From positions 59,737,834 through 59,801,833 of the forward strand of contig CM065693.1 of assembly GCA_017654935.2 (NCBI GenBank): a stretch of 64,000 nucleotides of DNA, in the 5' to 3' direction. A model generated the notes under the pieces. The model was not told the DNA's origin. It searched no databases and saw only the letters and a list, made by a program, of their open reading frames with translations. Of this stretch, positions 53,228 to 64,000 are shown in pieces. This DNA comes from Phymorhynchus buccinoides (taxonomy: Eukaryota > Mollusca > Gastropoda > Neogastropoda > Raphitomidae). Within the stretch, counting starts at the first letter, position 1. Each line of letters opens with the position of its first letter. Made by a program: the position numbers and the translations under genes.

Positions 53228-54172
53228 CTTTAGCAGCTTCCAGGGACAGACTTCTCAACAACCAGGGACAGAGACTTACTTCCAGAGACAGACTTCTTAA
53301 CAACCAGGGACAGAGACTTACTTCCAGAGACAGACTTCTTAACAACCAGGGACAGAGACTTACTTCCAGAGACAGACTTCTCAACAACCAGGGACAGAGA
53401 CTTACTTCCAGAGACAGACTTCTTAACAACCAGGAACAGAGACTTACTTCCAGAGACAGACTTCTTAACAACCAGGAACAGAGACTTACTTCCAGAGACA
53501 GACTTCTTCACAACCAGGGACAGAGACTTACTTCCAGAACAACCAGGGACAGAGACTTACTTCCAGAGACAGACTTCTTAACAACCAGGAACAGAGACTT
53601 ACTTCCAGAGACAGACTTCTTCACAACCAGGGACAGAGACTTACTTCCAGAGACAGACTTCTTAACAACCAGGGACAGAGACTTACTTCCAGAGACAGAC
53701 TTCTCAACAACCAGGGACAGAGACTTACTTCCAGAGACAGACTTCTTCACAACCAGGGACAGAGACTTACTTCCAGAGACAGACTTCTTAACAACCAGGG
53801 ACAGAGACTTACTTCCAGAGACAGACTTCTTAACAACCAGGGACAGAGACTTACTTCCAGAGACAGACTTCTTAACAACCAGGGACAGAGACTTACTTCC
53901 AGAGACAGACTTCTTAACAACCAGGGACAGAGACTTACTTCCAGAGACAGACTTCTTAACAACCAGGGACAGAGACTTACTTCCAGAGACAGACTTCTTA
54001 ACAACCAGGGACAGAGACTTACTTCCAGAGACAGACTTCTTCACAACCAGGGACAGAGACTTACTTCCAGAGACAGACTTCTTAACAACCAGGAACAGAG
54101 ACTTACTTCCAGAGACAGACTTCTTAGCAACCAGGGACAGAGACTTACTTCCAGGGACAAAGATTACGACAT
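53228..54172. repeat. 42-bp minisatellite, about 22 copies
   Basis: The unit is ACTTACTTCCAGAGACAGAC plus TTCTTAACAACCAGGGACAGAG. Its length of 14 codons and lack of stops give open frames in two minus-strand phases. On the gene strand each unit has TCTGGAAGTAAGT, a good donor-like motif, but no exon edge of this gene matches it. Confidence 0.97.
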
Positions 54173-54535
54173 TACGCTTCGCAACCAAACATGAGCATTG
54201 TGAACTAACATGACTTTTATGACTTGGTATTTTTCAGCTTGTTGTTGGTGCTTTCTGGTGCCATCAACACCAATGTGCAGACTAATAATGGTTATTGATC
54301 ATCTCAGTTTCTTTCAGTTATGCTGGATTTCTGTCATGTTGTTGCACCTAACCTGAATTTCTCTTTTGGGATATATTAAAGTATACTTGAACTTGAACTC
54401 TTATAATAAGGTGTTCAGTGACTCTGCCAACATCATGTATTACTTGGGCCTGTTTGGTTTTTCAGAAGGGGAGACAGTAGGCAGGCTGCCATAATGATTT
54501 ACACCCCCCACCTCACTGTGCTGCTTGAAGGAAGA
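54173..54535. other. Intron sequence, unique
   Basis: No gene recognised. TTTTGGGATATATTAAAGTA and ACTTGAACTTGAACTC near 54364-54400 look like a short retroposon 3' end, but this is weak. Confidence 0.4.
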
Positions 54536-55127
54536 AAGAGACAGAATAATGACTTAGAGAAGACATCTCACAGTATAATGACTTAGAGAAGATCTCTCAC
54601 AGTATAATGACTTAGAGAAGACCTCTCACTGTGCTGTTTGAAGGAAGAAGGTGACAGTATAATGACTTAGAGAAGGTGACAGCATAATGACTTAGAGGAC
54701 AGTATAATGACTTAGAGAAGACCCCTCACTGTGCTGTTTGAAGGAAGAAGGTGACAGTATAATGACTTAGAGAAGACATATCACTGTGCTGTTTGAAGGA
54801 AGAAGGTGACAGAATAATGACTTAGAGAAGACCTCTCACTGGATAATGACTTAGTGAAGATATCTCACAGTATGACTTAGAGAAGACATCTCACTGTGCT
54901 GTTTGAAGGAAGAAGGTGACAGAATAATGACTTAGAGAAGACCTCTCACTGTGCTGTTTGAAGAAAGAAGGTGACAGTATAATGACTTAGAGAAGGTGAC
55001 AGTATGACTTAGAGAAGACCCCTCACTGTATAATGACTTAGTGAAGACCCCTCACTGTATAATGACTTAGAGAAGACCCCTCACTGTATAATGACTTAGA
55101 GAAGACCCCTAACTGCATAATGACTTA

Positions 55128-55375
55128 AGCCGGCGACAGACTATGCGACTGCCTCATATGACGCAATCATGTCGTGACGTAGATCAAATTTTGTTTCCCG
55201 CACAGAAGACGTCGATCAGACTCGATCAGTGAAATTTAGAACCCGCCCTATTCGGCCCTGTCACCTGACTGGGCCCGACTGAGTCAGACTGATCGAGTTA
55301 GATGGTATGCAAATGAGGTGAAACGTCACGACCTGATCGAGTCACATGAGGCAGCCACATAGTCTGTCGCCGCCT
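55128..55375. mobile_element. Harbinger-type MITE, 248 bp
   Basis: Terminal inverted repeats of about 50 bp: left starts AGCCGGCGACAGACTATG, right end reversed starts AGGCGGCGACAGACTATG, and both continue to GTCGTGACGT with a few differences. TTA flanks both sides (55125-55127, 55376-55378). A 3-bp TWA target duplication with such ends fits PIF/Harbinger. There is no coding capacity. It sits within one unit of the exon a donor array. Confidence 0.88.
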
Positions 55376-56035
55376 TTAGAGAAGACCTCTCACTATGTTG
55401 CTTGCTGCTGAGGAAGAAGATGACAGTATAATGACTTAGAGAAGACCCCTCACTGTGCTGTTTGAAGGAAGAAGGTGACAGTATAATGACTTAGAGAAGA
55501 CCTCTCACTGTGCTGTTTGCTGCTGAGAAAGAAGGTGACAGTATAATGACTTAGAGAAGACCTCTCACTGTGCTGTTTGAAGGAAGAAGGTGACAGAATA
55601 ATGACTTAGAGAAGACCTCTCACTGTGCTGTTTGAAGGAAGAAGGTGACAGTATAATGACTTAGAGAAGACCTCTCACTGTGCTGTTTGAAGGAAGAAGG
55701 TGACAGTATAATGACTTAGAGAAGACCTCTCACTGTGCTGTTTGAAGGAAGAAGGTGACAGTATAATGACTTAGAGAAGACCTCTCACTGTGCTGTTTGA
55801 AGGAAGAAGGTGACAGTATAATGACTTAGAGAAGACCTCTCACTGTGCTGTTTGAAGGAAGAAGGTGACAGTATAATGACTTAGAGAAGACCTGTCACTG
55901 TGCTGTTTGAAGGAAGAAGGTGACAGTATAATGACTTAGAGAAGACCTCTCACTGTGCTGTTTGAAGGAAGAAGGTGACAGTATAATGACTTAGAGAAGA
56001 CCTCTCACTGGGCTGTTTGCTGCTGAGAAAGAAGG

Positions 56036-57300
56036 TGTCACGAGTTTGTGACATTGTTCTTCTGAACAGACAGAGAAAGGCACAGTCTACCACTCGATCA
56101 CAAAGGACCCCGAGATCTTTCTCCTTCTTTGAACCTAATCGAGACAACCTACTTGTGAAATCCGTGCAACCCGTGTTAGCTCTGACCTCTCGCGAGACTC
56201 CATATTTTTCCTTCAGTTAAGCAACATCGCTTCATCGCTTCATCCTTTCTCCTTTTCATCGTTTTGTCCACCTACGGCCGCCCAGTGCTGAGGTGTGGTG
56301 AGGGCCACGTCCCTGAAGGATCCTGTTATCAACTCTTTATCCTGCACGAGTCCTAGACGTGAGGATAGCGAAGCTGCAGAGCTTCGGCTGACATCGTTTC
56401 TCCTCTTCATCTTCATCTCCATCTTCACCCCTTTTTATTTGGTTCCTCATTGTCCTCCCTTCCCCGTCATCGTCCCTGGCGTTCACTGGAGTCCTGGAAG
56501 AAAGCTGTGGCCGGTCCGGAACCCCTTCCACCTGCTCGCGCTTACCCCGAGCCCTTGGCGAGACCAGAGCTGCGACTGTCTTGTGGGGAGGATTCTTCTT
56601 CTTCATTCCGCCACTTGGAAGTTTGTCCTGATCCTGATCCTGATCCTGATCCTGACCTGACCTGTTGCTGCCTGGTTGACCGCCCGGTCAACCGCTCTTT
56701 TCTCCGTTTCCGGCTGTGGGAGGCCGCCCGCCTTTCTGTCTGGCCCCGTGTTAGGCCCGATCTGTGGGCCTGTCTGTGCGTTCGGGCCAGGCTTCGACGT
56801 TCCTGTTGAGGAGTCTGGGGGCGACCTCTGCCGTCTCTCTTCTTTTGTTTCTGCTGCTGTAGCCTGCCCCAGGAGGGGGAGCAGTTTTTCTACTGACTTT
56901 TGTTTTCCCCTTTTGTCTTCTTCTTCGGACGCTCTGCTGTTTTTGTTGGACTTCTTTTCTTCGTCTGCCCTTTCGTCGTTTTTCCCTTCGATTTTGTGTT
57001 TCTGCTTACAAACTCTCTTTTAGTTATTCAGTTAAGTTGCCGGCTTTAGTTTATTCTTTGGACAAACTTTTGAATGCCATGTATATTGTGTAGATAATTT
57101 GTTAAACATTGAGTATTGAATTGTGTAAGTGTGTGTGTGTGCTTGCTTATAATAAATAGTCTTGTTTTGTATTGTACTTCCGGTGTGCGCGTGTGCCTTC
57201 TCCTGCGAGTTTGTCTGTCTGGGCGTGCGAGACTCTCCTCGGGGTTCGCGATTTCCCTCTCCCGATCTCTGATCAGGATCGAGCGGGGGATTTCGTGACA
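56036..57300. mobile_element. Solo LTR, Gypsy-type, 1265 bp
   Basis: The insert begins TGTCACGAG and ends TTTCGTGACA (TG...CA ends with an 8-bp inverted repeat). It is flanked by GAAGG on both sides (56031-56035 and 57301-57305), a 5-bp target duplication. TGTCACG-type ends are usual in Ty3/Gypsy LTRs. An AATAAA near 57150 suggests plus-strand orientation. No gag-pol sequence is present, so it is a solo LTR left by recombination. The short frames inside are not genes. Confidence 0.85.
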
Positions 57301-58293
57301 GAAGGTGACAGTATAATGACTTAGAGAAGACCTCTCACTGTGCTGTTTGCTGCTGAGAAAGAAGGTGACAGTATAATGACTTAGAGAAGACCTCTCACTG
57401 TGCTGTTTGCTGCTGAGAAAGAAGGTGACAGTATAATGACTTAGAGAAGACCTCTCACTGTGCTGTTTGCTGCTGAGGAAAAAGGTGACAGTATAATGAC
57501 TTAGAGAAGACCTCTCACTATGCTGTTTGCTGCTGAGAAAGAAGGTGACAGTATAATGACTTAGAGAAGACCTCTCACTGTGCTGTTTGCTGCTGAGAAA
57601 GAAGGTGACAGTATAATGACTTAGAGAAGACCTCTCACTGTGCTGTTTGCTGCTGAGAAAGAAGGTGACAGTATAATGACTTAGAGAAGACCTCTCACTG
57701 TGCTGTTTGAAGGAAGAAGGTGACAGTATAATGACTTAGAGAAGACCTCTCACTGTGCTGTTTGCTGCTGAGAAAGAAGGTGACAGTATAATGACTTAGA
57801 GAAGACCTCTCACTGTGCTGTTTGCTGCTGAGAAAGAAGGTGACAGTATAATGACTTAGAGAAGACCTCTCACTGTGCTGTTTGCTGCTGAGGAAGAAGG
57901 TGACAGTATAATGACTTAGAGAAGACCTCTCACTGTGCTGTTTGCTGCTGAGGAAGAAGGTGACAGTATAATGACTTAGAGAAGACCTCTCACTGTGCTG
58001 TTTGCTGCTGAGAAAGAAGGTGACAGTATAATGACTTAGAGAAGACCTCTCACTGTGCTGTTTGCTGCTGAGGAAGAAGGTGACAGTATAATGACTTAGA
58101 GAAGACCTCTCACTGTGCTGTTTGCTGCTGAGGAAGAAGGTGACAGTATAATGACTTAGAGAAGACCTCTCACTGTGCTGTTTGCTGCTGAGGAAGAAGG
58201 TGACAGTATAATGACTTAGAGAAGACCTCTCACTGTGCTGTTTGCTGCTGAGAAAGAAGGTGACAGTATAATGACTTAGAGAAGACCTCTCAC

Positions 58294-58444
58294 TGTGCTG
58301 TTTGCTGCTGAGGAAGAAGGTGACAGTGTCCAGCTGATGCTGTCGGAGTCCAGTCTCCAGGGCGTGCAGTGGTACAGTGGTGCGACCCCAGCTGTTGAGC
58401 TGACACAGGATGTCTGTGAGGGGTGCTCCGCTGTGCACCATTAA
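58294..58444 (-). CDS. SPG11: SPG11 exon a
   Basis: 151-bp exon: acceptor TTGTTTGTTTCAG|TTAATGG (phase 0), donor CAGCACA|GTGAGA (phase 1). It encodes LMVHSGAPLTDILCQLNSWG, then RTTVPLHALETGLRQHQLDT and VTFFLSSKQH. This is the most diagnostic stretch in the window: human spatacsin has LMIHGSASTVDTLCHLNGWG, then IPIHALEAGIENRQLDTVNF, then FLKSKEN. It lies just after the N-terminal propeller-like region of the protein. Both edges seed large arrays: about 117 acceptors upstream and about 45 donors downstream. Confidence 0.95.
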
Positions 58445-61400
58445 CTGAAACAAACAACACAGTGCAGTGGTTCAGTGGTGTGTACCATTAACTGAAACAA
58501 ACAACACAGTGCAGTGGTTCAGTGGTGTGTACCATTAACTGAAACAAACAACACAGTGCAGTGGTTCAGTGGTGTGTACCATTAACTGAAACAAACAACA
58601 CAGTGCAGTGGTTCAGTGGTGTGTACCATTAACTGAAACAAACAACACAGTGCAGTGGTTCAGTGGTGTGTACCATTAACTGAAACAAACAACACAGTGC
58701 AGTGGTTCAGTGGTGTGTACCATTAACTGAAACAAACAACACAGTGCAGTGGTTCAGTGGTGTGTACCATTAACTGAAACAAACAACACACAGTGCAACA
58801 CAGTTCAGTGGTTCAGTGGTGTGTACCATTAACTGAAACAAACAACACAGTGCAGTGGTTCAGTGGTGTGCACCATTAACTGAAACAAACAACACAGTGC
58901 AGTGGTTCAGTGGTGTACACCATTAACTGAAACAAACAACACAGTGCAGTGGTTCAGTGGTGTGCACCATTAACTGAAACAAACAACACAGTGCAGTGGT
59001 TCAGTGGTGTGTACCATTAACTGAAACAAACAACACAGTGCAGTGGTTCAGTGGTGTGTACCATTAACTGAAACAAACAAACACAGTGCAGTGGTTCAGT
59101 GGTGTGTACCATTAACTGAAACAAACAACACAGTGCAGTGGTTCAGTGGTGTGCACCATTAACTGAAACAAACAACACAGTGCAGTGGTTCAGTGGTGTG
59201 TACCATTAACTGAAACAAACAACACAGTGCCATTAACTGAAACAAACAACACAGTGTGGTTCAGTGGTGTGTACCATTAACTGAAACAAACAACACAGTG
59301 CAGTGGTTCAGTGGTGTGCACCATTAACTGAAACAAACAACACAGTGCAGTGGTTCAGTGGTGTGTGGTGTACCATTAACTGAAACAAACAACACAGTGC
59401 AGTGGTTCAGTGGTGTGCACCATTAACTGAAACAAACAACACAGTGCAGTGGTTCAGTGGTGTGCACCATTAACTGAAACAAACAACACAGTGCAGTGGT
59501 TCAGTGGTGTGTACCATTAACTGAAACAAACAACACAGTGCAGTGGTTCAGTGGTGTGTACCATTAACTGAAACAAACAACACAGTGCAGTGGTTCAGTG
59601 GTGTGCACCATTAACTGAAACAAACAACACAGTGCAGTGGTTCAGTGGTGTGTACCATTAACTGAAACAAACAACACAGTGCAGTGGTTCAGTGGTGTGT
59701 ACCATTAACTGAAACAAACAACACAGTGCAGTGGTTCAGTGGTGTGTACCATTAACTGAAACAAACAACACAGTGCAGTGGTTCAGTGGTGTGTACCATT
59801 AACTGAAACAAACAACACAGTGCAGTGGTTCAGTGGTGTGTACCATTAACTGAAACAAACAACACAGTGCAGTGGTTCAGTGGTGTGTACCATTAACTGA
59901 AACAAACAACACAGTGCAGTGGTTCAGTGGTGTGTACCATTAACTGAAACAAACAACACAGTGCAGTGGTTCAGTGGTGTGTACCATTAACTGAAACAAA
60001 CAACACAGTGCAGTGGTTCAGTGGTGTGTACCATTAACTGAAACAAACAACACAGTGCAGTGGTTCAGTGGTGTGTACCATTAACTGAAACAAACAACAC
60101 AGTGCAGTGGTTCAGTGGTGTGTACCATTAACTGAAACAAACAACACAGTGCAGTGGTTCAGTGGTGTGTACCATTAACTGAAACAAACAACACAGTGCA
60201 GTGGTTCAGTGGTGTGTACCATTAACTGAAACAAACAACACAGTGCAGTGGTTCAGTGGTGTGTACCATTAACTGAAACAAACAACACAGTGCAGTGGTT
60301 CAGTGGTGTGTACCATTAACTGAAACAAACAACACAGTGCAGTGGTTCAGTGGTGTGTACCATTAACTGAAACAAACAACACAGTGCAGTGGTTCAGTGG
60401 TGTACCATTAACTGAAACAAACAACACAGTGCAGTGGTTCAGTGGTGTGTACCATTAACTGAAACAAACAACACAGTGCAGTGGTTCAGTGGTGTGTACC
60501 ATTAACTGAAACAAACAACACAGTGCAGTGGTTCAGTGGTGTGTACCATTAACTGAAACAAACAACACAGTGCAGTGGTTCAGTGGTGTGTACCATTAAC
60601 TGAAACAAACAACACAGTGCAGTGGTTCAGTGGTGTGTACCATTAACTGAAACAAAAAACACAGTGCAGTGGTTCAGTGGTGTGTACCATTAACTGAAAC
60701 AAACAACACAGTGCAGTGGTTCAGTGGTGTGTACCATTAACTGAAACAAACAACACAGTGCAGTGGTTCAGTGGTGTGCACCATTAACTGAAACAAACAA
60801 CACAGTGCAGTGGTTCAGTGGTGTACAGTGGTTCAGTGGTGTGTACCATTAACTGAAACAAACAACACAGTGCAGTGGTTCAGTGGTGTGTACCATTAAC
60901 TGAAACAAACAACACAGTGCAGTGGTTCAGTGGTGTGTACCATTAACTGAAACAAACAACACAGTGCAGTGGTTCAGTGGTGTGTACCATTAACTGAAAC
61001 AAACAACACAGTGCAGTGGTTCAGTGGTGTGCACCATTAACTGAAACAAACAACACAGTGCAGTGGTTCAGTGGTGTACCATTAACTGAAACAAACAACA
61101 CAGTGCAGTGGTTCAGTGGTGTGTACCATTAACTGAAACAAACAACACAGTGCAGTGGTTCAGTGGTGTGTACCATTAACTGAAACAAACAACACAGTGC
61201 AGTGGTTCAGTGGTGTGTACCATTAACTGAAACAAACAACACAGTGCAGTGGTTCAGTGGTGTGTACCATTAACTGAAACAAACAACACAGTGCAGTGGT
61301 TCAGTGGTGTGTACCATTAACTGAAACAAACAACACAGTGCAGTGGTTCAGTGGTGTGTACCATTAACTGAAACAAACAACACAGTGCAGTGGTTCAGTG

Positions 61401-64000
61401 GTGTGTACCATTAACTGAAACAAACAACACAGTGCAGTGGTTCAGTGGTGTGTACCATTAACTGAAACAAACAACACAGTGCAGTGGTTCAGTGGTGTGT
61501 ACCATTAACTGAAACAAACAACACAGTGCAGTGGTTCAGTGGTGTACCATTAACTGAAACAAACAACACAGTGCAGTGGTTCAGTGGTGTGTACCATTAA
61601 CTGAAACAAACAACACAGTGCAGTGGTTCAGTGGTGTGTACCATTAACTGAAACAAACAACACAGTGCAGTGGTTCAGTGGTGTGTACCATTAACTGAAA
61701 CAAACAACACAGTGCAGTGGTTCAGTGGTGTGTACCATTAACTGAAACAAACAACACAGTGTGGTTCAGTGGTTCCATTAACTGTGGTGTGTACCATTAA
61801 CTGAAACAAACAACACAGTGCAGTGGTTCAGTGGTGTGTACAGTGCAGTCAGTGGTTCAGTGGTGTGTACCATTAACTGAAACAAACAACACAGTGCAGT
61901 GGTTCAGTGGTGTGTACCATTAACTGAAACAAACAACACAGTGCAGTGGTTCAGTGGTGTGTACCATTAACTGAAACAAACAACACAGTGCAGTGGTTCA
62001 GTGGTGTGTACCATTAACTGAAACAAACAACACAGTGCAGTGGTTCAGTGGTGTGTACCATTAACTGAAACAAACAACACAGTGCAGTGGTTCAGTGGTG
62101 TGTACCATTAACTGAAACAAACAACACAGTGCAGTGGTTCAGTGGTGTGCACCATTAACTGAAACAAACAACACAGTGCAGTGGTTCAGTGGTGTGTACC
62201 ATTAACTGAAACAAACAACACAGTGCAGTGGTTCACATTAACTGAAACAAACAACACAGTGCAGTGGTTCAGTGGTGTGTACCATTAACTGAAACAAACA
62301 ACACAGTGCAGTGGTTCAGTGGTGTGTACCATTAACTGAAACAAACAACACAGTGCAGTGGTTCAGTGGTGTGTACCATTAACTGAAACAAACAACACAG
62401 TGCAGTGGTTCAGTGGTGTGTACCATTAACTGAAACAAACAACACAGTGCAGTGGTTCAGTGGTGTGTACCATTAACTGAAACAAACAACACAGTGCAGT
62501 GGTTCAGTGGTGTGTACCATTAACTGAAACAAACAACACAGTGCAGTGGTTCAGTGGTGTACCATTAACTGAAACAAACAACACAGTGCAGTGGTTCAGT
62601 GGTGTGTACCATTAACTGAAACAAACAACACAGTTCAGTGGTTCAGTGGTGTGTACCATTAACTGAAACAAACAACACAGTGCAGTGGTTCAGTGGTGTG
62701 TACCATTAACTGAAACAAACAACACAGTGCAGTGGTTCAGTGGTGTGTACCATTAACTGAAACAAACAACACAGTGCAGTGGTTCAGTGGTGTGAAACAA
62801 ACAACACAGTACCATTAACTGAAACAAACAACACAGTGCAGTGGTTCAGTGGTGTGTACCATTAACTGAAACAAACAACACAGTTCAGTGGTTCAGTGGT
62901 GTACCATTAACTGAAACAAACAACACAGTGCAGTGGTTCAGTGGTGTACCATTAACTGAAACAAACAACACAGTGCAGTGGTTCAGTGGTGTGTACCATT
63001 AACTGAAACAAACAACACAGTGCAGTGGTTCAGTGGTGTGTACCATTAACTGAAACAAACAACACAGTGCAGTGGTTCAGTGGTGTGTACCATTAACTGA
63101 AACAAACAACACAGTGCAGTGGTTCAGTGGTGTGTACCATTAACTGAAACAAACAACACAGTGCAGTGGTTCAGTGGTGTGCACCATTAACTGAAACAAA
63201 CAACACAGTGCAGTGGTTCAGTGGTGTGTACCATTAACTGAAACAAACAACACAGTGCAGTGGTTCAGTGGTGTGTACCATTAACTGAAACAAACAACAC
63301 AGTGCAGTGGTTCAGTGGTGTGTACCATTAACTGAAACAAACAACACAGTGCAGTGGTTCAGTGGTGTGTACCATTAACTGAAACAAACAACACAGTGCA
63401 GTGGTTCAGTGGTGTGTACCATTAACTGAAACAAAAAACACAGTGCAGTGGTTCAGTGGTGTGTACCATTAACTGAAACAAACAACACAGTGCAGTGGTT
63501 CAGTGGTGTGCACCATTAACTGAAACAAACAACACAGTGCAGTGGTTCAGTGGTGTGTACCATTAACTGAAACAAACAACACAGTGCAGTGGTTCAGTGG
63601 TGTGTACCATTAACTGAAACAAACAACACAGTGCAGTGGTTCAGTGGTGTGCACCATTAACTGAAACAAACAACACAGTGCAGTGGTTCAGTGGTGTGTA
63701 CCATTAACTGAAACAAACAACACAGTGCAGTGGTTCAGTGGTGTACCATTAACTGAAACAAACAACACAGTGCAGTGGTTCAGTGGTGTGTACCATTAAC
63801 TGAAACAAACAACACAGTGCAGTGGTTCAGTGGTGTGTACCATTAACTGAAACAAACAACACAGTGCAGTGGTTCAGTGGTGTGTACCATTAACTGAAAC
63901 AAACAACACAGTGCAGTGGTTCAGTGGTGTGTACCATTAACTGAAACAAACAACACAGTGCAGTGGTTCAGTGGTGTGTACCATTAACTGAAACAAACAA
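58438..64000 (-). repeat. 47-bp array carrying the exon a acceptor, about 117 copies
   Basis: The gene-strand unit contains GTTGTTTGTTTCAG|TTAATG followed by GTACACACCACTGAACCACTG. The acceptor, its pyrimidine tract and the first eight coding bases of exon a are in every copy. Most copies are identical apart from GTAC/GCAC; a few are rearranged (near 58790, 59225, 61765, 62790). The array runs off the window. The 47-bp length changes frame with each unit. Confidence 0.97.

Larger units (their letters stand above)
54536..58320 (-). repeat. Array of exon a 3' ends and donors, about 45 copies
   Basis: The gene-strand unit reads ACTGTCACCTTCTTCCTCAG, CAGCAAACAGCACA|GTGAGA, GGTCTTCTCTAAGTCATTAT. 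The first 32 bases are the end of exon a (TVTFFLSSKQH) and GTGAGA is its donor. Proximal units (57301-58320) are 60 bp and stay open in the coding frame. Distal units (54640-55990) are mostly 55 bp and lack part of the Ser-Ser codons. A MITE and a solo LTR have inserted into the array. Confidence 0.95.

Noticed and set aside
53508..54188. Frame with a 14-residue repeat (VVKKSVSGSKSLSL), looking like a structural protein
   Set aside because: The repeat lies in the a-b intron, two phases are open, and no exon of the host gene needs it. The donor-like GGAAGTAAGT in each unit matches no exon edge seen here.
56295..57023. Open frames of about 115-121 codons that might be a small gene
   Set aside because: They fall entirely within the solo LTR, overlap in several frames and show no domain.

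Overview
The window is metazoan genomic DNA, almost certainly from a marine invertebrate and most likely a mollusc, possibly a caenogastropod-like snail. The clues are intron-rich gene structure, L2-type and L1/Tx1-type non-LTR elements, a tRNA-headed SINE whose central domain I associate with mollusc SINEs, and a very heavy load of CA/GA microsatellites and minisatellites. The species call is inference; amphioxus cannot be fully excluded.

The only host gene I can support is on the minus strand. It is the middle part of spatacsin (SPG11), in nine exons from 58444 down to 7618. Upstream exons should lie beyond 64000 and downstream exons before position 1. The exons were found by eye from reading frame, splice consensus and remembered similarity to human spatacsin. 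Eight of the nine exons fit together with matching phases. Exon d carries an 8-bp expansion that puts its consensus donor out of phase with exon e.

The introns are nearly all tandem repeats: about twenty unrelated arrays with units of 23-120 bp. Many of them do not merely sit near exons. Their repeat unit contains the exon edge and the splice site itself, so the acceptor or donor has been copied a few to more than 100 times into the intron. This holds for both ends of exons a, b, e and f, the donors of c and d, and the acceptor of g. Three arrays have units divisible by three and no stops (60 bp at the a donor, 102 bp at the g acceptor, 48/54 bp at the e acceptor), so use of a neighbouring copy would lengthen the protein by whole repeats.

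Mobile elements are inserted into or between the arrays: a 5'-truncated L1/Tx1-like element with target duplication (4880-7519), a SINE (18703-18920), a frameshifted L2-like element (24946-27345), a tyrosine-recombinase relic (31480-31946), a retroposon tail (38455-38709), a Harbinger-type MITE (55128-55375) and a solo Gypsy-type LTR (56036-57300). A perfect 61-bp inverted repeat lies at 48888-49217.

Layout: 1-7.6 kb, array plus L1-like insertion; 7.6-14.2 kb, exons i and h with a 5.5-kb array; 14.2-32.3 kb, one long intron with arrays, SINE, L2 and recombinase relic; 32.3-39.2 kb, exons g, f and e with splice-site arrays; 39.2-46.1 kb, e-acceptor and d-donor arrays and exon d; 46.1-52.8 kb, exons c and b; 52.8-64 kb, the intron and arrays around exon a. 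The long open frames across the arrays are repeat artefacts, not separate genes.
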